7,788 bases of DNA from Pseudomonadota bacterium (lineage in GTDB: Bacteria > Pseudomonadota > Alphaproteobacteria > Azospirillales > Azospirillaceae), in NCBI GenBank assembly GCA_023412175.1, contig JAEYOB010000591.1, positions 1 to 7,788 on the forward strand, in the 5' to 3' direction. The notes under the pieces were generated by a model that was not told the origin of the DNA, made no database searches, and saw nothing but the letters and a program-made list of their open reading frames with translations. This document shows positions 1 through 6,213 of the stretch, piece after piece; the stretch's first letter is position 1, and each line of letters begins with the position of its first letter. Both the position numbers and the translations under genes were made by a program.

Positions 1-3000
1 TCCTGGCGCAGCTGTTCACGAAGGGAGTATAACTGTTCCTCGATGCTGGCCAATTCCGCAGCATTTAGCTGGTGCGCCAGCTTGATCTGCTCGAGAACAT
101 CGATCTCCTGGGCAAGTGTGAGCCTGCCCATGGCCTTTTGATGGCTGTAGGTATCCATGGCCGACTGATACTGCTCCTGCCTGATGGCCTCCTGCACTGC
201 ATAGAGCTTTTCGGCCATGTCTTCCAGTTCTTCTGCATTCAGGGCATGGGCTACCTTGATGGCTTCCAGCATGGCCATCTCTTCCTGTAGGGTGAGATGG
301 TTCAGTGCTTTCCGATGGTCCAAGGCATTATACGCAGCATCAAGATCCTTTTGACGGATGTCCTCATTGAGGTCAAAGATACGCTGTTCCAAATCCCGCT
401 GGTCAGAAAGGGATAAGGTGCTGCGCCCCCGCTTATTCTTGTACTTAGCTTCCAGTTCCAGCAGGTGAGCAAGCTCCTGCTCATAGGTGATCTGCTCCAA
501 GCCTTTCAGGTGCTCCATGGCGTCGATGTCTTTTTGATAGCGACTGGATCCGCCACCGCCACCGCCTCGTGCATTGAACCCTGCCTGCTTCAATACATCA
601 AGTATTGCTGCGAGATCTTCTTTGGCGGTTGCGGCCGCCAAGCTGAATTGTGATATGTCCAGGTCGACATATCCGTTGATTTTTGCCGCATTCTGTAAAG
701 CTTGTGCTTCCAGAATAAGATCATTGATCTGGTCTTCGATGGTATCAATATTGCTTGCAAGGCTGCTTCCAAGCTTATCAACATGCTTCATGGCATCCGC
801 TACTGAGGTATCCGACGCCAGGCCCATTTGCTTCAAAGCTTCCTGATACTGCTCAATAGAAGCCTTGCCGTTTTTGTATGATGTGATAATTTGCTTCCAA
901 CCTGTCACCTGCTTAACGGTCTCTTTGCTGATGTCCATACGCTTTTGCAGATTGGACATGGACTCAGCTGTTGAAGCAAGCTGCTTTTTTAGCTCTGAAT
1001 AACTGGCAGTAAGTAAATCAAATTTCTTTGAAGATTGGCCAAAGTTGATAAGATGCAAGCTTCCGGAGGCAGCGCGTCGCATAATGGAAAACATTTGCTC
1101 AAGACTGGACAGACTTCCTTCTGCGAGCGTATATGCCTCACTGCCTTCCTCTGCCGCAGCCTTTGCTTCTTCCATCGCCGTGATCCACTTCTTGATGGAC
1201 TGGACAACAGTATTATACTGGACGCCGATAGCGTTATAATCAGCCGTATTCGCCCTTAAGTCTGTGTTCAGGGCTTCCTGTGCCTGCCCCATGGCCTGAT
1301 AGCTGCCAATTACGATATCCGATTTTTCCTTGACCGTTTCGGCATACCCCTGTACTTCGCCACTGTCAAAGGAGACTCCCTTTGCCTGCGCTTCCTGCAT
1401 CTTTGCTAAAGCTTCAAGGGCATCTTTGGTTTCGTTGATTTTTTCAGCCGATTTTTGATAATCGGTAGCAACAGCTTCCGCCTGCTCGCGCAGGTTATCC
1501 ATGACAGTCTGCTTTTCAACCTCACTCATGGATTGAATGGCGTCAATAGAGTTTTGTGCAATTCCAGCCCAGAAGGCATCCAGATCGTTAGCCCCATCTA
1601 GAAGGCCGTTGGTCAGATCGCGCCAAATGGCTTCCGCTTGTGACGAGTAACCCTGTATAAACTCTAGCAATCCGCTGCCTAGAAGCTGATCATAGGATTC
1701 TAGGTACCTACGCTTATCATCTTCCGTGATAGTTGCCCCCGATGTAATTTTTTCATTCATCTCCTGCATTGCTGCAAGAGCTGGAGCAACATCAGCATTG
1801 GTAAGCAGATCCGCATAGCGCTGCATAAACTGATCCACATCAATGCCACCAGAAAAATCTAGACCTTCTACTAGGTCTCGCATATTTGCCGTAAAAACAT
1901 CCGACAATTTCAACCCTGTTAGCTCATTTTCAATACTATCCATAGCAGCGCGGATTGTATTAGTTGTTGCATTCATAACGCTATCCACAATTTCTTGCCC
2001 GTCTTTTATCTTTTCTGCCAGGATAGAAATAAAAGCCTCGGGTCCAGAGAATATTCGGGCCTGATCATCACGGCTGAGCGTACTGACAAAATCAGACCAA
2101 GCCGCAGTGGATTCACTGAGGTCCCATTTCTGGTTAGCAACAGCAAAAACTTCATTGATTCCAAAGTGAGCGCCTTTAGCACTTGCAGACACATCGGTAT
2201 AGGCTTTTTGCAGATCCTTTAGATAGTCCAAATTAACCGCAATCTTGGAGTTATTCATGTTCGCCTGTGCAGCAACCATTGCTTGCTTTGAGCTGTCAAG
2301 ATTGCTATCTAATGTGGACTGCATTTCCTTTGCGGTTTCAATCCTTTTATTGCGAATCGCATCAGTAACAGTGTCGTACGCCCCTGCCAAAGATCCCAAC
2401 ACATCAACGGATATGCCGTATTTATCTGCTAGTTGCTGTTCGATGCTTCGCAGCTCACGGGTGTCGTTGTATGACAGGCGCTTTTTCTTTGTCAAAGCTT
2501 CATACCGGTCTTCCAACGCCTTTAGATCAGAAACAACATTCTTCTTCTCTTGGAACTCCTCTCGCTGGGCCTGTGCGGCTTCTTCTGCGGCTTTGGCGCT
2601 AGCTTCCATTGCGCGTGTCACACTCGAATATATGGCTACAACGGCCCCAATCGCAAGCAACCACGGCATCGCGGTTTTTAATGAAACACCAAGAAACGTT
2701 GCACTTCCAGCTGCTGTTTTCATTGAGGCATCCAAAGCTTTTAGTGCTAAAACTGCCTTATTCGCCGCAACAAGGCCAGCAATTGCAATTACCGCCGAAG
2801 TCGCGCCTGCTGTTAACCCAGGGAAGGTCTCTACCACCCCGCGAACAACCACCAGAAAACCATTCCACACCTCGGTCACTATCCCAACAGCCGGAGACAT
2901 GCTCTCGCCAAATGCGCGGGTGAGAAGCTCACCAAACATAGCCGCCTCTGCTTGTGTACCAGCATGGGTATTAGTTAGCTTCGCTAGATCGCCTACCTGA

Positions 3001-3719
3001 AAGCGGGTTTCCTGCATGATTCCCTGGTATTCAGCATCGATTTTTTGGGCAAGGGTCAGTGACTGCACGCTTACACCAATCTGCTTGGCGTACTCTTCCC
3101 ACATCTTGGCCACATTTTTTGTTACGCCTGCATTGTCAACCAGAACACTGTTCTCATTCTTTATACCTTCAGTTGCACTGACAACAGCCTGGGCAAGGCC
3201 GTAGCTTGCCTGCCGCCCGAAAGCGGCGGCATCCTTCAGGCGTGTGATGGTTTGTACTGCTTGCTCAAGGCTGTAATTACGTGATAGAAGGTTTTTTAAG
3301 CTGGTAGCGGCCGCTGTTGTATCGAAAAACCTATCTGTCAGGCTGGCAAGGGCAGCTTCCATTTGATCGGCTCCAATCCCTCTACCAAATGCAACCGACT
3401 GCAACCCTTGAATACTGGCCAAGTACTGGTTGTTAGCATCGATTCCTGTTTGAATTGCGCCTACAATAATACGAAAAGCCTGCGTAGCGGCTGCTGCTAC
3501 GGCGGCAAAAGCTGCCATTTGCTGCGCTGCTGCGGCATCGGCAGACTGACCTTGTTGTTTATAAGCCTGTTCAGCCTGTTTTCCTGCCTGCTTAGCAGTA
3601 TCTGCGCTTTTTTGATTTGATGAATCTAGACTTTCAAGCCCTGCCCTGACCGCGTCGATACCTATTTCAGCCTGTTCGGCCATGACCCGGATTCGCAGTA
3701 CCAATTCTTCTATGTCCAA
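1..3719 (-). CDS. Phage tail tape measure protein (3' end beyond window)
   Basis: This protein sets tail length and guides tail tube assembly. I read the minus frame triplet by triplet and found no stop from the TTG at 3719 to the left edge, giving 1239 complete codons; the C-terminus lies outside. No nearby in-frame ATG exists. TTG is chosen because AAGGTGG lies just upstream and the product begins MDIEELVLRIRV, typical of the family; a GTG at 3728 is an alternative. Residues about 30-70 are Ala/Gln-rich. Residues about 130-260 contain the stretch around KNENSVLVDNAGVTKN and SLTLAQKIDAEYQGIM, which I recognise from many siphophage tape measure proteins. Hydrophobic stretches lie at about 302-326 and 345-370 (PWLLAIGAVVAIY). 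Long charged helical regions follow, then Gly6 at 1052-1057 and tandem repeats from 1061 to the edge. It follows the chaperone gene, as expected, but a gene on the opposite strand separates them. No lytic domain is visible in the part seen. Confidence 0.93.
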   Translation of the reverse strand, partial: MDIEELVLRIRVMAEQAEIGIDAVRAGLESLDSSNQKSADTAKQAGKQAEQAYKQQGQSADAAAAQQMAAFAAVAAAATQAFRIIVGAIQTGIDANNQYLASIQGLQSVAFGRGIGADQMEAALASLTDRFFDTTAAATSLKNLLSRNYSLEQAVQTITRLKDAAAFGRQASYGLAQAVVSATEGIKNENSVLVDNAGVTKNVAKMWEEYAKQIGVSVQSLTLAQKIDAEYQGIMQETRFQVGDLAKLTNTHAGTQAEAAMFGELLTRAFGESMSPAVGIVTEVWNGFLVVVRGVVETFPGLTAGATSAVIAIAGLVAANKAVLALKALDASMKTAAGSATFLGVSLKTAMPWLLAIGAVVAIYSSVTRAMEASAKAAEEAAQAQREEFQEKKNVVSDLKALEDRYEALTKKKRLSYNDTRELRSIEQQLADKYGISVDVLGSLAGAYDTVTDAIRNKRIETAKEMQSTLDSNLDSSKQAMVAAQANMNNSKIAVNLDYLKDLQKAYTDVSASAKGAHFGINEVFAVANQKWDLSESTAAWSDFVSTLSRDDQARIFSGPEAFISILAEKIKDGQEIVDSVMNATTNTIRAAMDSIENELTGLKLSDVFTANMRDLVEGLDFSGGIDVDQFMQRYADLLTNADVAPALAAMQEMNEKITSGATITEDDKRRYLESYDQLLGSGLLEFIQGYSSQAEAIWRDLTNGLLDGANDLDAFWAGIAQNSIDAIQSMSEVEKQTVMDNLREQAEAVATDYQKSAEKINETKDALEALAKMQEAQAKGVSFDSGEVQGYAETVKEKSDIVIGSYQAMGQAQEALNTDLRANTADYNAIGVQYNTVVQSIKKWITAMEEAKAAAEEGSEAYTLAEGSLSSLEQMFSIMRRAASGSLHLINFGQSSKKFDLLTASYSELKKQLASTAESMSNLQKRMDISKETVKQVTGWKQIITSYKNGKASIEQYQEALKQMGLASDTSVADAMKHVDKLGSSLASNIDTIEDQINDLILEAQALQNAAKINGYVDLDISQFSLAAATAKEDLAAILDVLKQAGFNARGGGGGGSSRYQKDIDAMEHLKGLEQITYEQELAHLLELEAKYKNKRGRSTLSLSDQRDLEQRIFDLNEDIRQKDLDAAYNALDHRKALNHLTLQEEMAMLEAIKVAHALNAEELEDMAEKLYAVQEAIRQEQYQSAMDTYSHQKAMGRLTLAQEIDVLEQIKLAHQLNAAELASIEEQLYSLREQLRQ
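3..539 (-). repeat. Three tandem ~58-residue repeats in the tape measure protein
   Basis: Three protein-level repeats follow directly after a Gly6-Ser-Ser-Arg linker: R1 residues 1061-1125 (539-345), R2 1126-1183 (344-171) and R3 1184-1239 (170-3, reaching the edge). They align on a shared frame: 16 residues ending in H-x-K-x-[LM], then [LI]-T-[LY]-x-[EQ]-E-[LMI], then an E-x-I-K-x-A-H-x-L-N-A-x-E-L block in R2 and R3, ending in [LV]-[RQ]-E-x-[LI]-R-Q. R1 carries about 7 extra residues in the middle (KNKRGRSTLSL area). R2 and R3 are clearly related in protein but diverged in DNA, so they are not recent duplications. More copies may lie left of the window. Such periodic helical repeats fit the rod-like part of a tape measure. 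Confidence 0.75.
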
Positions 3720-3746
3720 ACTTCCCACCTTCCTTCCAAAAAGAGG

Positions 3747-3752
3747 ATTATA
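3747..3752 (-). promoter_or_regulatory. Possible -10 box for the tape measure gene
   Basis: On the minus strand a perfect TATAAT sits in an A-rich stretch (CGATATAATCC), ending 27 bases before the TTG start. No good -35 hexamer is found 16-18 bases upstream (AGAGCT at 17) and there is no TG extension, so it is only a candidate. It lies in the 95-base gap between the divergent starts of the tape measure gene and the plus-strand gene, where a promoter would be needed if the inserted gene disturbs read-through. Confidence 0.3.
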
Positions 3753-3762
3753 TCGTTTTTTG

Positions 3763-3790
3763 TTGAAATAGCTCTTTATGCTTTTGTCAT
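3763..3790 (+). promoter_or_regulatory. Possible promoter of the plus-strand membrane/zinc-ribbon gene
   Basis: TTGAAA at 3763-3768 resembles a -35 box. Sixteen bases later TGTCAT (3785-3790) matches TATAAT at four of six positions. The alternative TATGCT (3777-3782) also matches four of six but lacks a -35. The match is weak, but the gene is on the opposite strand to everything else here, so some promoter must lie upstream of 3801. Confidence 0.25.
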
Positions 3791-3814
3791 CATTAACAAA
3801 GAAAGGTGATTCTT

Positions 3815-4207
3815 ATGCTCTGGTGGCCGTTTGCTATTGCTTTGTGTTATTCTGTTATATGTTCAGTCATGTGTTATCGCTTAGCAAAGCTGAAAGGTTA
3901 CTCTGCTGAAAACTACGCTGTTGCTGGATTCTTTCTTGGCTTACTTGCTTTGGTATACGCTGCCGGTCTTCCACAATACGTTTCATTTGACCAAGCATGC
4001 AATACTGAAGAGCCAGAAGTTTTAGAATACACCAACGCTTCTCTCACTGCTACAACAATGACAAATGATACTGCTAAAGCAATGTATACATATGATGGTT
4101 CAACGATACAATGTCAGTCCTGCGGTGCAAATCAGGTCAAGAGTAACCTAATATGCAAAAGCTGTAAGCGAAAATTTGATCATCCTTTTCTTGTTAACGA
4201 TCCATAA
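3815..4207 (+). CDS. Small membrane protein with C-terminal zinc ribbon (probable moron)
   Basis: The 130-aa product starts at the ATG at 3815, six bases after GAAAGGTG; an in-frame GTG at 3806 lies inside that ribosome binding site and is rejected. Residues 2-21 (LWWPFAIALCYSVICSVMCY) are hydrophobic with three cysteines. A short basic loop (RLAKLKGYS) follows, then a second membrane segment at about 34-52 (YAVAGFFLGLLALVYAAGL). A polar linker with acidic and Thr/Asn-rich parts leads to a zinc ribbon: Cys100-x2-Cys103-x10-Cys114-x2-Cys117. The layout of two helices around a KG-type loop, then Pro, linker and ribbon, resembles small zinc-ribbon membrane proteins common in Bacillota; I cannot name a function. 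It is the only gene on this strand, lies inside the tail operon, has its own terminator and is about 40% GC by hand count of several lines. It probably acts in the host membrane, for example in lysogeny or superinfection exclusion, but this is inference. Confidence 0.85.
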   Translation: MLWWPFAIALCYSVICSVMCYRLAKLKGYSAENYAVAGFFLGLLALVYAAGLPQYVSFDQACNTEEPEVLEYTNASLTATTMTNDTAKAMYTYDGSTIQCQSCGANQVKSNLICKSCKRKFDHPFLVNDP

Positions 4208-4239
4208 AATGGCAAAACCAAGAACCAAGGTATCGTACA

Positions 4240-4271
4240 CCCCCTCCCAACCAGGAGGGGGTTATTTGTTT
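4240..4271 (+). terminator. Rho-independent terminator of the plus-strand gene
   Basis: A perfect 8-bp stem, CCCCCTCC (4240-4247) with GGAGGGGG (4254-4261), has a 6-base loop (CAACCA) and is followed by TTATTTGTTT. It starts 33 bases after the stop codon at 4205-4207. The T-rich tail is only on the plus strand, so it ends the plus-strand gene. The tail overlaps the last codons of the frameshifted chaperone product, and the hairpin also directly follows that product's stop on the minus strand. Confidence 0.85.
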
Positions 4272-4899
4272 CCCATACCGAAAAACGCCTGAGGACTGAC
4301 GTGCTCTTCCTTCTCATCACCATTATCACTGTAGTCATGCAACACATTCCACTCCTCAAACAGCGGTCCCAGTTCATCCATATAGTAATCTTCAAACAGC
4401 TCCCGCTTGCCGATACCAATACCCTGGGCGTTGGCTATTAAGCGTTGGAGCCAGTTTTCTGTTGGTGGAAGCTGCCGGCCGCCGCCTTTATCTTTTCCAC
4501 CAAGGGACGGACGGCCTTGAAAAAATTTTCGATCCCGTTGACCTCTATCCAGGCATCTATCAGCTCCATTAGCCCGTCCAGCCCTACAGCTTCATCTTCC
4601 AGCAACTGATCTTCCGGTATACCGGAAAGCATGGCAAACACCCGCACCACATGCGCCGGTGCCGCTGTCAGTGCGTTACCCAGAATGGCCGTCATCATAT
4701 CGGAGCTAAAGCCCTTCAGCTGCGCCAGGATCTGCGCACCATTCATGTTGGGAAAACATAACGCCATCAGATCTCCGGGAAGCTCCCGCAGCGCCTCTAT
4801 GGCCGCCAACATCTTTCCCAGGGGCATCCGCTTTATTTCATACCCCCGCACCGTCACAGTTGCGGGAAGCGACAATTTCACAGTATTTTTGGTTGCCAT
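4262..4899 (-). CDS. Tail assembly chaperone, long G-T form made by -1 frameshift
   Basis: The short chaperone frame stops at 4438, but the -1 frame is open from the slippery run at 4528-4519 to TAA at 4264-4262. Slipping on TTT TTC gives 127 G residues plus 85 new ones, 212 in all. The extension reads like a real protein: a Gly/Lys-rich start (GGKDKGGGRQ), then NWLQRLIANAQGIGIGKREL, FEDYYMDELGPLFEEW and a C-terminus ending in SPQAFFGMGNK. The FEDYY-[ML]-DE pattern and the final FFGMG are typical of the T part of siphophage chaperones. In well-studied phages such as lambda, G and G-T bind the tape measure and recruit tail tube subunits, at a ratio set by slip efficiency. The extension has no ribosome binding site of its own, which supports frameshifting over a separate gene. 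Confidence 0.8.
4438..4899 (-). CDS. Tail assembly chaperone, short G form
   Basis: This 153-aa product of normal translation starts at an ATG seven bases after AAGGAGG, among the strongest ribosome binding sites in the window. The N-terminus (MATKNTVKLSLPATVTVRGY) and the following KRMPLGKMLAAIEALRELP match the usual start of siphophage chaperones encoded between the major tail protein and the tape measure. The rest is helical, with an acidic LLEDEAVGLDGLMELIDAW segment just before the slip site. The 26 residues after the slip (KAVRPLVEKIKAAAG onward) are unique to this form. It is expected to coat the tape measure during tail assembly and to be absent from the finished virion. The identification rests on position, size, N-terminal pattern and the frameshift. 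Confidence 0.85.
   Translation of the reverse strand: MATKNTVKLSLPATVTVRGYEIKRMPLGKMLAAIEALRELPGDLMALCFPNMNGAQILAQLKGFSSDMMTAILGNALTAAPAHVVRVFAMLSGIPEDQLLEDEAVGLDGLMELIDAWIEVNGIENFFKAVRPLVEKIKAAAGSFHQQKTGSNA
4519..4528 (-). promoter_or_regulatory. Programmed -1 ribosomal frameshift site
   Basis: In the chaperone frame the minus strand reads GAA AAT TTT TTC AAG. It contains two overlapping X-XXY-YYZ heptamers, A AAT TTT (4528-4522) and T TTT TTC (4525-4519), both allowing -1 re-pairing in the P and A sites. Downstream, GGCCGTC (4516-4510) can pair over 7 bp, one of them G-U, with GGCGGCC (4483-4477). A smaller CAAGG/CCTTG hairpin starts right at the slip. Either could stimulate slipping; the folding is inferred by eye. 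Confidence 0.75.
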
Positions 4900-4921
4900 G
4901 GGACATCCTCCTTACGAATCA

Positions 4922-4948
4922 GGGGCGGCAGCAATGCGCTACCGCCCC
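4922..4948. other. GC-rich inverted repeat between major tail protein and chaperone genes
   Basis: GGGGCGG (4922-4928) and CCGCCCC (4942-4948) form a perfect 7-bp stem; after one mismatch, AGC/GCT adds 3 bp around the loop AATGC. It occupies much of the 61-base gap after the major tail protein stop. No T-run follows on either strand, so it is not a classical terminator. It may stabilise the abundant tail tube message or weaken read-through; this is inference. Confidence 0.6.
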
Positions 4949-4960
4949 ATGTTGATTGGT

Positions 4961-5851
4961 TTACTCCGTGTCGATGGCGATAACCACGGTGGGATCACTG
5001 GACACCGGCACAGCACCGGGCGCACTGACCACACAGTAGTAGTAATGGGTACCCTCGGTGAGTCCGGAGGGAATTGAGAAGTCCGCAGCATTTGCGCCAC
5101 TGATCAGCGTGCCGCCGGCGTTGGCAAGCGTGGTATTGCTGTACCACTGGTAGGAAAGGGCCGCCCCCAGGGTGGCGGTGGCGGTGACATGCAGCTCTTC
5201 AATGACGCTGCCAACGGTCACACCGGTATGGGCAGGCTGGCTAGTAATGGTGATAACAGGCGTAGCGCTGATAGGGAAGGTCTCACCGTTAGCCATGAAG
5301 GCTTCACATGCAGCCTGGTTGCTGGCGTTATCCGTCAGCTGTATGATGGCCATGGGCTTTACCGTAGGCATGGCAGGCTTCTTGAAGACACCCTTTATAA
5401 TGACCTCACACACCGCCACAGAGTTGTTCTTGGTGGTGAAGTTATCAAAACGGATGCTCAAGAGATCGAACACGCGCCAGTTGAAGTAGAAGGGCACACT
5501 GTCCACAGTGTCGGTAACGCAGCGCAGGGAGTAGGTGCCTGGCGCCACGGCGAAATTAGCTTCCAAGCGATTAGTGACAGCATCAAAGGTGCCCAGGCCC
5601 AACATGGCCAGCAACTCAAGGGATACCTCGCCCACCCGGATTTCAGCCTCTTCGCCCAAGATCTCGTTGATCTGCGCGTAGAGGGTATCATCATAGTGAA
5701 GCTCACCGGTACGCTCCTTTGCCGTGCGGCTCATGCTGCCTGTATAGGGGATGGAAAACGGGGTGCCGGATACGTAGCCCAGCACAGTATTGGTGATAAC
5801 GGGGGCAAGGGCAAGCCCCTTAAAGCCGACAATGGCTTTCTTCTTTGCCAT
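4961..5851 (-). CDS. Major tail tube protein (phi13 type) with C-terminal Ig-like domain
   Basis: This is the tail tube subunit, 296 aa. The ATG at 5851 (MAKKKAIVGF) is chosen because GAAAGGATG lies about 10 bases upstream; an in-frame ATG at 5863 has no room for a binding site. Residues 1 to about 175 match the phi13-type major tail family: VGFKGLALAPVI near the start, a RTGELHYDDTLYAQ stretch, GEVSLELLAMLG, and an FKKPAMPTVKPM motif. Residues about 198-294 form an added Ig-like domain, with SYQWYSNT (Trp236), a Gly/Ala-rich middle and HYYYCVVSA (Tyr271, Cys273) as the usual Y-x-C strand. Such domains are known as decorations on the outside of siphophage tails and are thought to bind sugars or cell surfaces weakly. 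The gene starts 8 bases after the tail terminator stop. The long plus-strand frame opposite it is a shadow. Confidence 0.9.
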   Translation of the reverse strand: MAKKKAIVGFKGLALAPVITNTVLGYVSGTPFSIPYTGSMSRTAKERTGELHYDDTLYAQINEILGEEAEIRVGEVSLELLAMLGLGTFDAVTNRLEANFAVAPGTYSLRCVTDTVDSVPFYFNWRVFDLLSIRFDNFTTKNNSVAVCEVIIKGVFKKPAMPTVKPMAIIQLTDNASNQAACEAFMANGETFPISATPVITITSQPAHTGVTVGSVIEELHVTATATLGAALSYQWYSNTTLANAGGTLISGANAADFSIPSGLTEGTHYYYCVVSAPGAVPVSSDPTVVIAIDTE

Positions 5852-5859
5852 GGTGTTGA

Positions 5860-6213
5860 TCATCCTTTCAACTTTTTGTAGCGCATGACCTTCTGCCGGA
5901 TGTCTGCGCTGTCATCGTCCCAGCAGAATGTGCGAGTATAGTTAAGGCCAAGCATCGTATCTTCCACTGCACTTGCAATGGCGTCTATCTGCTCGGCCTT
6001 CACAGCAAAAACTCGGACATAGTATTCCAATTCGGTCAGGTACTCCCTGTCATCCCGTGAATCAGCAGGGGCATTCCCGGCTTCTGTCACGGCAATGCAG
6101 GGCAAGCTTTCAAAGTCTTTCGGCCATCCACGGTGAGCGGCAGCCACACCTGGTATCTGGCCTAGCCCCGCCACGATTAGAGGCGCTTCATTATGCAGGG
6201 GCAGGAGTGTCAC
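5860..6213 (-). CDS. Tail terminator / tail completion protein
   Basis: The 117-aa product overlaps the upstream gene by 4 bases (GTGA), suggesting coupled translation. The GTG start at 6213 directly abuts AAAAGGGG with no normal spacing, so re-initiation at the overlap or a start slightly downstream (CTG codons near codons 4-6) is possible. The body follows the pattern of siphophage tail terminators: LPCIAVTEAGNAPAD, then REYLTELEYYVRVFA as a long beta strand, a helix AEQIDAIASAVEDTMLGL, and a final basic strand KVMRYKKLKG. Its place between the gp10-like gene and the major tail protein fits the role of capping the tube once the tape measure has set its length. The assignment rests on size, order and pattern. 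Confidence 0.75.
   Translation of the reverse strand: MTLLPLHNEAPLIVAGLGQIPGVAAAHRGWPKDFESLPCIAVTEAGNAPADSRDDREYLTELEYYVRVFAVKAEQIDAIASAVEDTMLGLNYTRTFCWDDDSADIRQKVMRYKKLKG

Noticed and set aside
2245..3000. 251-codon open frame on the plus strand
   Set aside because: It lies wholly antisense to the tape measure gene, is Ser/Ala-rich without recognisable domains, and has no good ribosome binding site; it is a shadow of the helical, Ala-rich coding strand.
4180..4419. 79-codon minus-strand frame after the chaperone stop
   Set aside because: It is in the original chaperone frame, gives a Met/Trp/Cys-rich product with no pattern, and overlaps the T extension, which is plausible in the -1 frame.
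4441..4475. GAAAACT near the chaperone stop as slippery site
   Set aside because: It does not follow X-XXY-YYZ, and the overlapping heptamers at 4528-4519 are far better and leave the -1 frame open.
5851..5863. Upstream ATG at 5863 as start of the major tail protein
   Set aside because: It is directly adjacent to the AAAGG binding site with no spacing; the ATG at 5851 has proper spacing.
5189..5881. 230-codon open frame on the plus strand
   Set aside because: Antisense to the confidently identified major tail protein gene, with no family resemblance.
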